Source: Geodermatophilus sabuli (lineage in GTDB: Bacteria > Actinomycetota > Actinomycetes > Mycobacteriales > Geodermatophilaceae). Taken from it: DNA of 64,000 nt. Location of the stretch: assembly GCF_010686765.1 (NCBI RefSeq), contig NZ_JAAGWF010000012.1, positions 62,001 to 126,000 of the forward strand. Direction: 5' to 3'. Of the stretch, positions 27,921 through 35,595 are shown in pieces. The notes under the pieces are model-generated. The model saw only the letters and a program-made list of their open reading frames with translations, ran no database searches and was not told where the DNA came from. Position 1 is the stretch's first letter, and each line of letters begins with the position of its first letter. The position numbers and the translations under genes are program-made.

Positions 27921-29098
27921 CCCGTCGCAGGACGACGCTCGGCCACCGCAGCGGCGACGAGCAGGAGCGCTCCGGCGGCGAGGAAGGCCGTCGCCGTCCC
28001 GGCGGCCTCGCTGACCATCCCGAGCACGACCGCGCCGGCGGCCTGCCCGACGGTGAGCCCGACGAACAGGACGGCGGCCGCGGCCGGCGCTGCGGCGGGC
28101 CTCCGGTGCGCGCCCCAGGCGAGCAGCACACCGCTCAGCGCGACGAAGGCAGCGCCGAAGCACCCGAGGGCGAGCGCCGCGGGCAGCACCGTTCCCGGCA
28201 GCACACCGAGCAGCGCCGTGCCCGTGGCGGCGGCCACCACGGTGCTCCGCCACGCCGCTCGGAGGCCGACTCGACGGACCAGCACCCCGCTGAGCCCACC
28301 GAGCAGGCCGGCCGCCCCGAGGAGGCACCACAACAGACCGGTCACCGCTGGGGACAGGCCCCCGTCGGTGGCCAGCAGGTCGCGGGCGAAGGTCCAGACT
28401 CCGGCGCAACCGGCGCCGGCGAGCACCGCGGCGACCAGCGGCCGGCCGAGTCCTCGGACCGTCGACCGCTCCTCCGGACCGGGGGCGTCACCACCGGCCC
28501 GGCCGTCCCGTACCGACTGCCAACGGGTGCGGCGGTCGGCCCACGCGGTGACCAGCAGCGCCAGCACGGCGAACCCCACCCACGACCAGCGCCAGGCGTC
28601 GGGGACCGCCAGCACCAGCAGGCCGCCGCCGACCACGCCGGCCCCGGTCCCGCCGTTCACCAGGCCCTGGGCCCGCGCCTGGTCCGGGGACGGGACCGTT
28701 CCGGCGACGGCGGCGACCAGTGCCGGCGTGGCGGCGCCGGCACCGCTCCCGGCGATCAGCGCCCCGACCGCCAGCGAGGCCCCGTTCCAGGCGACGGCCA
28801 CGATCAGCGAGCCGAGCGCCGCGGTGCCGCCGGCGGCCCACAGGGCCTGGCGGGCCCGCCCTCCACCGACGAGGCCGCTCGCCACCACGGCGGCGCCGCA
28901 GTAGCCGACGTAGCCGCCCGCCGCGATGGCTCCCGCAGCGCCGGACGAGAGCCCGAAGGCGGCGCGGAACTGCGGCAGGTGGAGGCCGTAGCCGTAGCGC
29001 GCCAGGCCGTAGGTGACGGCGATGACGGCCACCCCGGAGACGACCAGCGATCGCGCGCGCGCCCGCTCGTCGGAGCGGCGTAACGATCGTTTCAGCAT
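27875..29098 (-). CDS. MFS transporter
   Basis: 407-residue major facilitator with about 12 hydrophobic helices, starting ARSLVVSGVAVIAVTYGLAR, then AAGAIAAGGYVGYCGAAVV, ALWAAGGTAALGSLIVAVAW and RWSWVGFAVLALLVTAWADR. The central loop (about 195-215, RDGRAGGDAPGPEERS) separates the halves. The pattern resembles YbfB/CynX-like or drug-efflux MFS proteins; substrate unknown. It starts at ATG 29098 without a ribosome-binding site, possibly leaderless. It is divergent from the TetR gene by 21 bp, with paired operators at the junction, so TetR-regulated export is likely. Confidence 0.88.
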   Translation of the reverse strand: MLKRSLRRSDERARARSLVVSGVAVIAVTYGLARYGYGLHLPQFRAAFGLSSGAAGAIAAGGYVGYCGAAVVASGLVGGGRARQALWAAGGTAALGSLIVAVAWNGASLAVGALIAGSGAGAATPALVAAVAGTVPSPDQARAQGLVNGGTGAGVVGGGLLVLAVPDAWRWSWVGFAVLALLVTAWADRRTRWQSVRDGRAGGDAPGPEERSTVRGLGRPLVAAVLAGAGCAGVWTFARDLLATDGGLSPAVTGLLWCLLGAAGLLGGLSGVLVRRVGLRAAWRSTVVAAATGTALLGVLPGTVLPAALALGCFGAAFVALSGVLLAWGAHRRPAAAPAAAAVLFVGLTVGQAAGAVVLGMVSEAAGTATAFLAAGALLLVAAAVAERRPATGHGCRSTAVRNEPSM

Positions 29099-29109
29099 AA
29101 CGCTCGTTA
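29081..29109. promoter_or_regulatory. Paired TetR operators between MFS and TetR genes
   Basis: Two copies of AACGnTCGTT, at 29082-29091 and 29099-29108, centres 17 bp apart; together they form an imperfect inverted repeat (TAACGATCGTT / AACGCTCGTTA). They cover the MFS start codon and lie 11 nt before the TetR ATG. A TACAGT hexamer at 29107-29112 could be the -10 of a leaderless tetR transcript. Confidence 0.7.
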
Positions 29110-29119
29110 CAGTAGTGGG

Positions 29120-29728
29120 ATGACGAGGGGAGCGGCCAGTCGACCGGCCCGCGAGCGGCTGCTGGCCGCGGCGGGCGAGCTCTTCTACGAGGCGGGCATC
29201 GCCGCCACGGGCGTGGACGCGGTGCTGGCACGCGCGGGCGCGGCACCCGCGACGATGTACGCACACTTCGCCGGCAAGGACGCCCTGGTCGCCGCCTACC
29301 TCGAGCAACGGCTCGAAGCGTGGCGGCAGACCTGGGACGACGTCCTGGCCGAGCGTGACGACCCGGTCGACCGGCTGCTGTCGCTGTTCGACGCGGTCGC
29401 CCGGTACCGCTCGCGAGAGGGCACCCGCCGGGGCTGCGCATTCCTCGCGGCGGCCACCGAACTGCCGGCCGACCATCCGGGACACCGGTGGCTGGAAGCC
29501 GACACGCGCCTGCTCGTGGACCGCCTGGGCGCCCTGGCCTCCGCCGCCGGCCTCGAGAGCCCGGAGGACGCCGCCGCGACGCTCCTCCTGCTCTACGACG
29601 GCGCTCTGGGCCGTTTCGCCCGCGCCGCCACGACGCCCGGCCTGCCCGCCGACGACCCGCTGGTGCGCGCGCGCCGACTCGCCTCGGCATGGGTCGGCGC
29701 GCAGCTCGCCGGCCAGCGACGGAGCTGA
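29120..29728 (+). CDS. TetR/AcrR-family regulator
   Basis: 202 residues. The N-terminal HTH (10-55) reads RERLLAAAGELFYEAGIAAT, then GVDAVLARAGAAPATMYAHF, then AGKDALVAAYL; the C-terminal ligand domain contains RRGCAFLAAATELP. ATG 29120 is probably leaderless, 7 nt after TACAGT. Divergent from the MFS gene with paired operator sites, so it most likely represses both genes until a ligand binds. Confidence 0.9.
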   Translation: MTRGAASRPARERLLAAAGELFYEAGIAATGVDAVLARAGAAPATMYAHFAGKDALVAAYLEQRLEAWRQTWDDVLAERDDPVDRLLSLFDAVARYRSREGTRRGCAFLAAATELPADHPGHRWLEADTRLLVDRLGALASAAGLESPEDAAATLLLLYDGALGRFARAATTPGLPADDPLVRARRLASAWVGAQLAGQRRS

Positions 29729-30063
29729 CCCGGGTGCCCCGGTGCCCGGCGTCACGCCCGACCGGACGGCGGAGCCCGGCTCCGCGCTGACGCCGTGCCG
29801 CGGCGGACCGACGGCGGCCTGCCGATCCCGGCGGGGCAGGCGGTCGACCGGCGGTCAGGCGACGTCTCGGCGTGTCACCTCGCGCGACGCACCGGTCACG
29901 GCCGGCGCACGGTCAACACCTGACGAACCGGACCGGTTCGTCTCGTGCGGACTGCGTCTCGCCACAGCACCCGCCCTTCCCTACGTTCAGTAGCAACGCA
30001 GATGCGCGGAGTCGCCGGCAGCGAGTCGGCCAACCGTCCCGTGACCGAACCGAGGAGAACGTC
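29729..30063. other. 335-bp intergenic leader with a perfect palindrome
   Basis: No convincing gene. It holds the 21-bp palindrome at 29922-29942 and, just before the next gene, CCGAGGAGAAC as ribosome-binding site. The segment before 29900 is GC-rich and featureless to my eye. Confidence 0.6.
29922..29942. promoter_or_regulatory. Perfect 21-bp palindrome upstream of the BldC-like gene
   Basis: GACGAACCGG (29922-29931), one A, then CCGGTTCGTC (29933-29942): a perfect inverted repeat about 120 nt upstream of the start at 30064. Its centre ACCGGACCGGTTCG recurs at 31733-31746 upstream of msrA. A likely operator for an unidentified regulator. Confidence 0.55.
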
Positions 30064-30447
30064 GTGTCCCTGCCCCCCACCCGCCCCGCCCCCGTCCCCG
30101 CCCACCAGGGCGCCTACGCCCAGCGCCCGTACACCCGCCCCGCCGTGCCGGTCTCCTCCGTCGCCGCACGCTCCGTTCCTGCCGGCGTCCGCCCGTACTC
30201 CGGCGTCGGCCCGATGGGCCAGCGCCCCGTCGCCGTGCGCCCCGTCGCGGAGCGCCCCGCCCCCCGCCCGGCGGTCAGCTTCCTGACCGTGGCCGAGGTC
30301 GCCGGGATCATGCGGGTGTCGAAGATGACCGTGTACCGCCTGGTGCACGGCGGGGAGCTGAGCGCCGTCCGCGTCGGCCGGTCCTTCCGCGTCCCCGAGC
30401 CGGCGGTGCGCGAGTACCTGAGCGAGGCCCGCACCGACGTCGCCTGA
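30064..30447 (+). CDS. BldC-like excisionase-family DNA-binding protein
   Basis: 127 residues. The first 75 are a disordered Pro/Arg/Val-rich region; the last 50 are a MerR/excisionase-type winged helix: FLTVAEVAGIMRVSKMTVYR, LVHGGELSAVRVGRSFRVPE. This closely matches the BldC developmental regulators of streptomycetes, which have about 68 residues and bind DNA as head-to-tail filaments; the long N-terminal extension is unusual. The GTG at 30064 has GAGGAGAAC before it. Monocistronic, with a long upstream leader that suggests complex control. Confidence 0.85.
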   Translation: MSLPPTRPAPVPAHQGAYAQRPYTRPAVPVSSVAARSVPAGVRPYSGVGPMGQRPVAVRPVAERPAPRPAVSFLTVAEVAGIMRVSKMTVYRLVHGGELSAVRVGRSFRVPEPAVREYLSEARTDVA

Positions 30448-30488
30448 CGAGCAGCGGCGCACCCGCGGGGGGACCACTCGGGCGGCGC

Positions 30489-31133
30489 TCAGGCGGCGAG
30501 GTGGAACGTGCTGGCGAAGCGGCCGAGCAGGGCACCGGGCCCGCGCAGCACCTCGACCACGCCGGTGGCGATCGCCCGATCCGGGGTGAGCTCGCCGGAG
30601 ATGACCCGGCGGATGCTCGCGCCGGCGGCGGCGAAGGCGAGGTCGACCGGTCCGTCCCCGCGCGTCACGTCCAGGCTGGAGCCGTCCACCCGGATGAGCA
30701 GCTCGGCGGGACCGAAGCGCGCCGCGTAGGCGGTCGCCGGCAGGTCCGCCGCCACCTCCGGCCGGAAGGCGCTGCGCAGGTCCATGGTCATCGAGTCGGG
30801 GGTGAGGACCTGCTCCTCCCGGGGATCGCCCATCCCCTTGTACCCCCAGGCGCCGAGCGCCAGCACGACCGGCTCGAGCTCACGGCCGTAGGGCGTCAGC
30901 TCGTAGACGATGACGCGCGAGCGCGGCGCCCGGCGGATGACACCGGCCGCCTGGAGCTCCTTGAGCCGCGCCGCCAGGATGTTGCTCGGGATGCGAGGGA
31001 GACCCGCGGCGAGCTCTCCGTAGCGGCGCGGCCCGACGAGCAGGTCGCGCACGATGAGCAGGGCCCAGCGCTCCCCCACGAGCTCCAGGGCCCGGGCGAT
31101 GCCGGAGTACTGCCCGTAGTCGCGTGCGGTCAC
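30489..31133 (-). CDS. HxlR-family regulator with C-terminal SCP2-like domain
   Basis: 214 residues. The HxlR winged helix (1 to about 100) reads GIARALELVGERWALLIVRD, LVGPRRYGELAAGLPRIPSN, LAARLKELQAAGVIRR. The extra C-terminal 100 residues (FGPAELLIRVDGSSLDVTRG, GAGASIRR-like, VISGELTPDRAIATGVVEV) resemble the sterol-carrier-type domain seen in some HxlR proteins and may bind a lipid-like ligand. The GTG at 31133 lies 5 nt after the VOC stop. It is second in a VOC-HxlR operon and probably autoregulates through the AT-rich inverted repeat at 31617. Confidence 0.87.
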   Translation of the reverse strand: MTARDYGQYSGIARALELVGERWALLIVRDLLVGPRRYGELAAGLPRIPSNILAARLKELQAAGVIRRAPRSRVIVYELTPYGRELEPVVLALGAWGYKGMGDPREEQVLTPDSMTMDLRSAFRPEVAADLPATAYAARFGPAELLIRVDGSSLDVTRGDGPVDLAFAAAGASIRRVISGELTPDRAIATGVVEVLRGPGALLGRFASTFHLAA

Positions 31134-31138
31134 CGACC

Positions 31139-31573
31139 TCAGGCCTGCTGGTTCGCGACCGCCTCGGGACCCTGCTCGGCGGCGACCGGGTCCATCCAGC
31201 CGAACTCGAGGACGTTGCCGTCGGGGTCGGTGAGCTGACGCTGGTACATGAACCCGTAGTCCGAGGCGGGTCGCGACTCCGAGCCGCCCGCGGCGAGGCC
31301 GTCGGCGACCGCTGCGTCGACCTGCTCCCGGCTGTCGAGGAAGATCGCGGTCGACACCGACGGGCTGATCTTCGGGTCGCCGATCGGCAGGTCGGTGAAG
31401 GTCTGGAAGAACTCGCGCACCAGGATCATGACGTAGCTGTGGCCGTCCTCGACGACGACGCAGGCGGCGTTGTGGTCGGTGAACTGCGGGTTGATGGTGA
31501 ACCCGATCGCCGTGTAGAACGCCTTCGCGCGCTCCAGGTCGGTCACCGGCAGGTTGACGAACATCGCGGTCAT
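31139..31573 (-). CDS. VOC-superfamily (glyoxalase/bleomycin-resistance-fold) protein
   Basis: 144 residues with two beta-alpha-beta-beta-beta units: MFVNLPVTDLERAKAFYTAI, GFTINPQFTDHNAACVVVED and YQRQLTDPDGNVLEFGWMDP. The final Glu in VLEFGW occupies the usual metal-ligand position. Substrate unknown. The ATG at 31573 has GAGGGAG about 7 nt upstream; an ATG three codons later is also possible. First gene of the VOC-HxlR operon. Confidence 0.87.
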   Translation of the reverse strand: MTAMFVNLPVTDLERAKAFYTAIGFTINPQFTDHNAACVVVEDGHSYVMILVREFFQTFTDLPIGDPKISPSVSTAIFLDSREQVDAAVADGLAAGGSESRPASDYGFMYQRQLTDPDGNVLEFGWMDPVAAEQGPEAVANQQA

Positions 31574-31616
31574 CGCGGTCTCCCTCTCGTGGGGCCCGGT
31601 GTGGGCGAGGACCACG

Positions 31617-31631
31617 CTTGCAAAAAGCAAG
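31617..31631. promoter_or_regulatory. Candidate HxlR operator
   Basis: CTTGC-AAAAA-GCAAG (31617-31631): an exact inverted repeat with a run of five A, conspicuous in this GC-rich DNA, 44-58 nt upstream of the VOC start. HxlR proteins bind AT-rich dyads of this kind. Confidence 0.5.
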
Positions 31632-31732
31632 TGACCGGTCAACACCTTTGAGCCTCCGGCCGTGGTCTCCGTCCGGCCGTTCTCCCGGGGCAGCTCCGGC
31701 ACGTCAGCACTCTGGGGCGCCGAGGAGGAAAC

Positions 31733-31753
31733 ACCGGACCGGTTCGCGGTGTT
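31733..31753. promoter_or_regulatory. Inverted repeat upstream of msrA sharing a 14-mer with the BldC-like leader
   Basis: AACACCG (31730-31736) and CGGTGTT (31747-31753) flank ACCGGACCGGTTCG (31733-31746), the same 14 bases as in the palindrome at 29922-29942. About 35 nt upstream of the msrA GTG. Confidence 0.4.
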
Positions 31754-31786
31754 CACCCGTCGTGCTGGACACAGAAGGAGGCACAC

Positions 31787-32302
31787 GTGACCACTGAGAC
31801 CGCGATCCTCGCCGGCGGCTGCTTCTGGGGCGCCCAGGAGCTGCTGCGCAAGCGCCCCGGCGTCATCTCGACCCGCGTCGGCTACTCCGGCGGCGACACC
31901 CCCGACGCCACGTACCGCAACCACGGTGACCACGCCGAGGCGGTCGAGCTCGTCTTCGACCCCGAGGTCATCTCGTTCCGGGAGCTGCTCGAGTTCTTCT
32001 TCCAGATCCACGACCCGTCGACCAAGGACCGGCAGGGCAACGACCTGGGCCGGAGCTACCGCTCGGCGATCTTCTACACGAACGAGGAGCAGCGGCGCGT
32101 CGCGCTCGACACGATCGCCGACGTCGACGCCTCGGGCCTCTGGCCCGGCAAGGTCGTCACCGAGGTGGTCCCGGCCGGCCCGTTCTGGGAGGCCGAGGAG
32201 GAGCACCAGGACTACCTGCAGAAGATCCCCTTCGGCTACACCTGCCACTACGTGCGGCCCGACTGGGTGCTCCCGCGGCGCGAGGCGCAGACCACCCGAT
32301 GA
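31787..32302 (+). CDS. msrA: Peptide-methionine (S)-S-oxide reductase
   Basis: 171 residues; repairs oxidised methionine. The catalytic Cys is in [14 protein letters not shown] (Cys12), with [49 protein letters not shown] and a late Cys in [11 protein letters not shown]. The GTG at 31787 follows GAAGGAGG. Together with the fur-catalase operon this adds to the window's oxidative-stress genes. The divergent VOC gene shares the 213-bp upstream region. Confidence 0.95.
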   Translation: MTTETAILAGGCFWGAQELLRKRPGVISTRVGYSGGDTPDATYRNHGDHAEAVELVFDPEVISFRELLEFFFQIHDPSTKDRQGNDLGRSYRSAIFYTNEEQRRVALDTIADVDASGLWPGKVVTEVVPAGPFWEAEEEHQDYLQKIPFGYTCHYVRPDWVLPRREAQTTR

Positions 32303-32408
32303 CCCGAGGTCCCCACCGGTCGCGTCGCGTGGCGGAACCGGTGGGGCGCCTGGGACCCGTGGGGCGCGGCGCCACCACCGGCGCCCGAACCGTGCCCACG
32401 ATGGGGGC

Positions 32409-33326
32409 ATGCCCGATCGACCGGACGCCGTCGCCGCACTGCCGGCCGCTCCGGGCGTGTACCGCTTCCGGGACGACGGCGGCCGCGTGCTGTACGTCGG
32501 GCGGGCCGGAGAGCTGCGCCGCCGGGTCAGCTCCTACTGGGGCGACCTTCGGGACCGCCGCCACCTGCGGCGGATGGTGCTCCGGGTCGCCCGGATCGAG
32601 GCGCTGGTCTGCGACTCGACGCACGAGGCCGCCTGGGCCGAGCGGAACCTGCTCGAGCGGTCGCTGCCACCGTGGAACCGGATCGTCGGCGGCCTGGAGG
32701 TGCCCGTCAGCATCCGCCTCGACCCCTCGCCCGAGGCGCCGCGCCTCGGCCTGGCCTCCGAGCACCGGCCGGCACCGGGTGTCCGCTGCTTCGGGCCCTA
32801 CCTCGGGGCCCGCAAGGTGCGGCTGGCCGTGTCCGGACTGGAACGGCTGTACCCGATCAGCCACGCCGGCCCGACCCGCACCGCCGGCGAGCGCGAGCTG
32901 GCGCGGGTGCGCGGTGGACAGGACACCCCCGTCGCGCAGCTGGCCAGTGCCGTGGCGTCCGTGCTGGACCGCGAGCCGGCGGCGGTCGCCGACGCACTGG
33001 CCGCCCTGACCGCCCGGCGCGACACCGCGGCCGGGGCGCAGGCCTACGAGGCCGCGGCCCGGCTCCAGGACGAGATCGAGGCGGTCCAGTGGGTGGTCGC
33101 GCCGCAGCGGGTCACCACGCCCGGCGAGGCAGGCGACGAGGACGTCACCGCCTGGGTGGACGACGTCCTGGTCCGGCTCCGGCTCCGGGACGGCCGACTC
33201 CGGACCTGGGAGCAGGAGGCCTGCACCCGGTCGGTGCCCGGCACCCGGGCGCCCGACGGATGGGTGCCCTTCCTGCGTCGCAACGCGGAACTGGCCGCCC
33301 GGCTCGCGGCGCTGCCCGTCGGCTGA
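32409..33326 (+). CDS. Short UvrC-like GIY-YIG nuclease
   Basis: 305 residues. The N-terminal GIY-YIG domain (9 to about 85) reads LPAAPGVYRFRDDGGRVLYV, GRAGELRRRVSSYWGD, CDSTHEAAWAERNLLERSLP. The next part resembles UvrC (ISIRLDPSPEAPRL-like, VRCFGPYLGARKVRLAVSGL, ERLYPI) and a UVR coiled helix (ARRDTAAGAQAYEAAARLQD). The UvrC RNase-H-like 5' nuclease and HhH domains are absent. It may make only the 3' incision, like Cho of E. coli, or act in another repair path. ATG 32409 fixes the start before LPAAPGVY. Confidence 0.85.
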   Translation: MPDRPDAVAALPAAPGVYRFRDDGGRVLYVGRAGELRRRVSSYWGDLRDRRHLRRMVLRVARIEALVCDSTHEAAWAERNLLERSLPPWNRIVGGLEVPVSIRLDPSPEAPRLGLASEHRPAPGVRCFGPYLGARKVRLAVSGLERLYPISHAGPTRTAGERELARVRGGQDTPVAQLASAVASVLDREPAAVADALAALTARRDTAAGAQAYEAAARLQDEIEAVQWVVAPQRVTTPGEAGDEDVTAWVDDVLVRLRLRDGRLRTWEQEACTRSVPGTRAPDGWVPFLRRNAELAARLAALPVG

Positions 33327-33332
33327 ACGGGT

Positions 33333-33384
33333 CCACGGCGCGGAGGTGGCCCCGGCCGCATCCACCCGTCGTCGAGCGCCGTGG
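33333..33384 (+). terminator. Hairpin after the UvrC-like gene
   Basis: CCACGGCGC (33333-33341) and GCGCCGTGG (33376-33384) are exact inverted arms with a 34-nt loop, starting 6 nt after the stop codon. Confidence 0.4.
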
Positions 33385-33435
33385 CGCAACGGTCCGACGA
33401 CGCCCCTGACCTCACTGGACTGTCCCGGGCCGAGG

Positions 33436-33527
33436 TGACGTCTGGGTCTGGCACCCCTCCCGCCCCGAGTTCGACTGACGTCTGGGCAGGCCCTCTCGAC
33501 CCGAGGCGGTCGTGCGATGCCTCGGGT
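33436..33527. other. Structured intergenic segment: direct repeat and hairpin
   Basis: TGACGTCTGGG occurs at 33436-33446 and again at 33476-33486 (40-nt period), each followed by a similar C/G-rich stretch. Then ACCCGAGGC (33499-33507) pairs with GCCTCGGGT (33519-33527). No convincing gene is present between 33327 and 33606. Confidence 0.45.
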
Positions 33528-33606
33528 GTCGGACGACCTCCGCCTCGGACGGAGCAGATCGGCGGCCGGCCCCTGGGCATGACCGTCGACCCCTAACCTC
33601 ACCGGC

Positions 33607-34578
33607 ATGCGTGCTGTGCAGATCACCGAGTTCGGTGGGCCCGAGGTCCTGAACGTCGTCGACGTCCCGGAGCCGGAGGCCGGTCCCGGCCAGCAGCTGT
33701 ACGACGTCTCGACGGCCGGCGTGAACTACGCCGACACCCACCAGATCGAGAACTCCTACCTGGCCGCCCAGCAGCTGCCGCTGGTGCCCGGTGCGGAGTT
33801 CGTGGGGACGGCGGCCGGCGGCGGTCCCCGGGTGGTCGGCCTGCTCGACGGCGGCGGCTACGCCCAGAAGGTCGCGGCCCACCCCCGGCTGACCTGGCCG
33901 GTGCCCGACGGGGTGACCGACGAGCAGGCGCTCGCCGTCGTCCTGCAGGGCGCGACCGCCTGGCACCTGCTGCGCACCAGCGCGCACCTGGCCGCCGGGG
34001 AGACCGTCGTGGTCGTCGCCGGTGCCGGCGGGGTCGGCTCGCTCGCCGTCCAGCTGGCCAGGCGGTGGGGCGCCGGACGGGTCATCGCGACGGCGTCCAG
34101 CCCGGAGAAGCGGGCGCTGACCGAGGAGCTCGGCGCCGACGTCTCGATCGACCCCGCCCTCGCCGACGACGACCCCAAGGCCTTCGCCGCCGCACTGCGC
34201 GAGGCCAACGGCGGCAAGCCGGTCGACGTCGTCCTGGAGATGACCGGCGGCCACGTGTTCACCGGTTCGCTGTCGGCGCTCGCCCCGTTCGGCCGGCTGG
34301 TCACCTACGGGATGGCGGCGCGGCAGGACACCCCGTCCGTGGCGCCGGGCGCGCTCATGCAGCGGAGCCGGGCGGTCATCGGGTTCTGGCTGGCCCACTG
34401 CATGGCCCGGCCGCACATGATGGACGACGCGATGACCGAGTTGCTGCCCCTGGTGGCCGACGGCGCACTGACGCCGATCTCCGGCGGCCGCTATCCGCTC
34501 ACCGCCGTCCGCGAGGCCCACCAGGACCTGCTGGCCCGCCGCACCACCGGCAAGCTCGTCCTCGACCCCGCACGCTAG
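33607..34578 (+). CDS. Zinc-type alcohol dehydrogenase-like NADPH:quinone oxidoreductase
   Basis: 323-residue medium-chain reductase of the QOR family. GroES-like N-terminus: MRAVQITEFGGPEVLNVVDV, VSTAGVNYADTHQIE, LPLVPGAEFVG. Rossmann domain: VVVVAGAGGVGSLAVQLARR, IATASSPEKRALTEELGADV. It lacks the zinc-binding Cys cluster, as quinone reductases do. A substrate cannot be fixed. ATG 33607 follows CCTAACCTCACCGGC, a possible leaderless arrangement (TAACCT). Convergent with the VWA gene; a hairpin repeat lies between. Confidence 0.9.
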   Translation: MRAVQITEFGGPEVLNVVDVPEPEAGPGQQLYDVSTAGVNYADTHQIENSYLAAQQLPLVPGAEFVGTAAGGGPRVVGLLDGGGYAQKVAAHPRLTWPVPDGVTDEQALAVVLQGATAWHLLRTSAHLAAGETVVVVAGAGGVGSLAVQLARRWGAGRVIATASSPEKRALTEELGADVSIDPALADDDPKAFAAALREANGGKPVDVVLEMTGGHVFTGSLSALAPFGRLVTYGMAARQDTPSVAPGALMQRSRAVIGFWLAHCMARPHMMDDAMTELLPLVADGALTPISGGRYPLTAVREAHQDLLARRTTGKLVLDPAR

Positions 34579-34592
34579 CGGCCCTCCTGCGG

Positions 34593-34625
34593 GGACCCGC
34601 CGCGAGTGAGCGAGTGGCGGGGTCC
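34593..34625. repeat. Dispersed 3'-end repeat, copy 2 (terminator-like)
   Basis: GGACCCGCC (34593-34601) can pair with GGCGGGGTCC (34616-34625) with one extra G; the loop is GCGAGTGAGCGAGT. It lies between convergent genes ending at 34578 and 34639 and continues into AGGAGAGTCCTCCT. Confidence 0.75.
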
Positions 34626-34638
34626 AGGAGAGTCCTCC

Positions 34639-35595
34639 TCACAGCAGGCGGTTGGTCCAGAGCAGGCTGAGGACGACCCCGAGCAGCGCGAGCAGCACGC
34701 CGCCGCGGACGAACCAGTAGCTGACGTCGCGGGGCTCGGTGGTGTAGCCGATCTGGCTGCCGAGGTCCTCGTAGACCTGCTCGAGCTCCGCGGCGCTGGC
34801 CGCCTCGCTGTAGCTGCCGCCGGTCTCGTCGGCGATCTCCTCCAGCGTGGCCCGGTCCACCGGCACCGGTACCCGCTCGCCGTCGATGTCGAGCGTGCCG
34901 TAGTCGGTGCCGAACGCGATCGTGGACACCGGGATCTGCGCGTCGACGGCGGCGGCGACCGCCTGGGTGTCGTCGCGGCCCACGGTGTTGTAGCCGTCGG
35001 ACAGCAGCACGATGCGGGCCGGCGCGAGCTCCTCGTCGCCGGCGTCCAGCGCCGACTGGTAGTTCTCGATCGCGTTGAGCGAGGTGAACACCGCCTCGCC
35101 GATCGCCGTGGACTCGGCCAGGTCGAGGTTGTCGATCGCGCTGCGCACCTGGCCGCGGTCGGTCGTCGGCGTCACCAGGGTGGTCGCCGTCCCGGCGAAG
35201 GAGACCAGGCCCAGGTTGATCCGCGCGGGGAGGACGTCGACGAACTCCTTGGCCGCGACCTGCATGGCCTCGAACCGGCTGGGCTCGATGTCGGTTGCCT
35301 GCATGGACAGCGAGACGTCCACGGCCATGATCACCGTCGCCCGCTCCCGCGGCACCCGGACCTCGGTGCTCGGGACGGCGAGGGAGACCACCAGTGCCGC
35401 CAGTGCCAGCGCGACCAGCCCGAACGCCAGGTGCCGCCGCCAGCCCGGCCGCTTGGGCACCAACGTCCCGAGCAGCGCGACGTTGGTGAAGCGGGCCGCG
35501 TAGGCCTTGCGGCGCAGTTGCAGCAGCACGTAGAAGGCGACCAGCGCCGCGACGGCCAGCAGGCCGAGCAGCCACAGGGGGGCCTGGAAGGTCAT
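34639..35595 (-). CDS. VWA-domain membrane protein (BatA-like)
   Basis: 318 residues. Two N-terminal hydrophobic helices (LWLLGLLAVAALVAFYVLL; LAFGLVALALAALVVSLAV), a von Willebrand A domain with the MIDAS motif DVSLSMQATD (about 93-102), LSDGYNTVGRDD and FGTDYGTLDIDGE, and a C-terminal helix VRGGVLLALLGVVLSLLWTN. Such proteins work with MoxR ATPases and DUF58 proteins as a metal-dependent chaperone-like system at the cell envelope. The ATG overlaps the DUF58 stop (ATGA). Last gene of moxR-DUF58-VWA. Confidence 0.93.
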   Translation of the reverse strand: MTFQAPLWLLGLLAVAALVAFYVLLQLRRKAYAARFTNVALLGTLVPKRPGWRRHLAFGLVALALAALVVSLAVPSTEVRVPRERATVIMAVDVSLSMQATDIEPSRFEAMQVAAKEFVDVLPARINLGLVSFAGTATTLVTPTTDRGQVRSAIDNLDLAESTAIGEAVFTSLNAIENYQSALDAGDEELAPARIVLLSDGYNTVGRDDTQAVAAAVDAQIPVSTIAFGTDYGTLDIDGERVPVPVDRATLEEIADETGGSYSEAASAAELEQVYEDLGSQIGYTTEPRDVSYWFVRGGVLLALLGVVLSLLWTNRLL

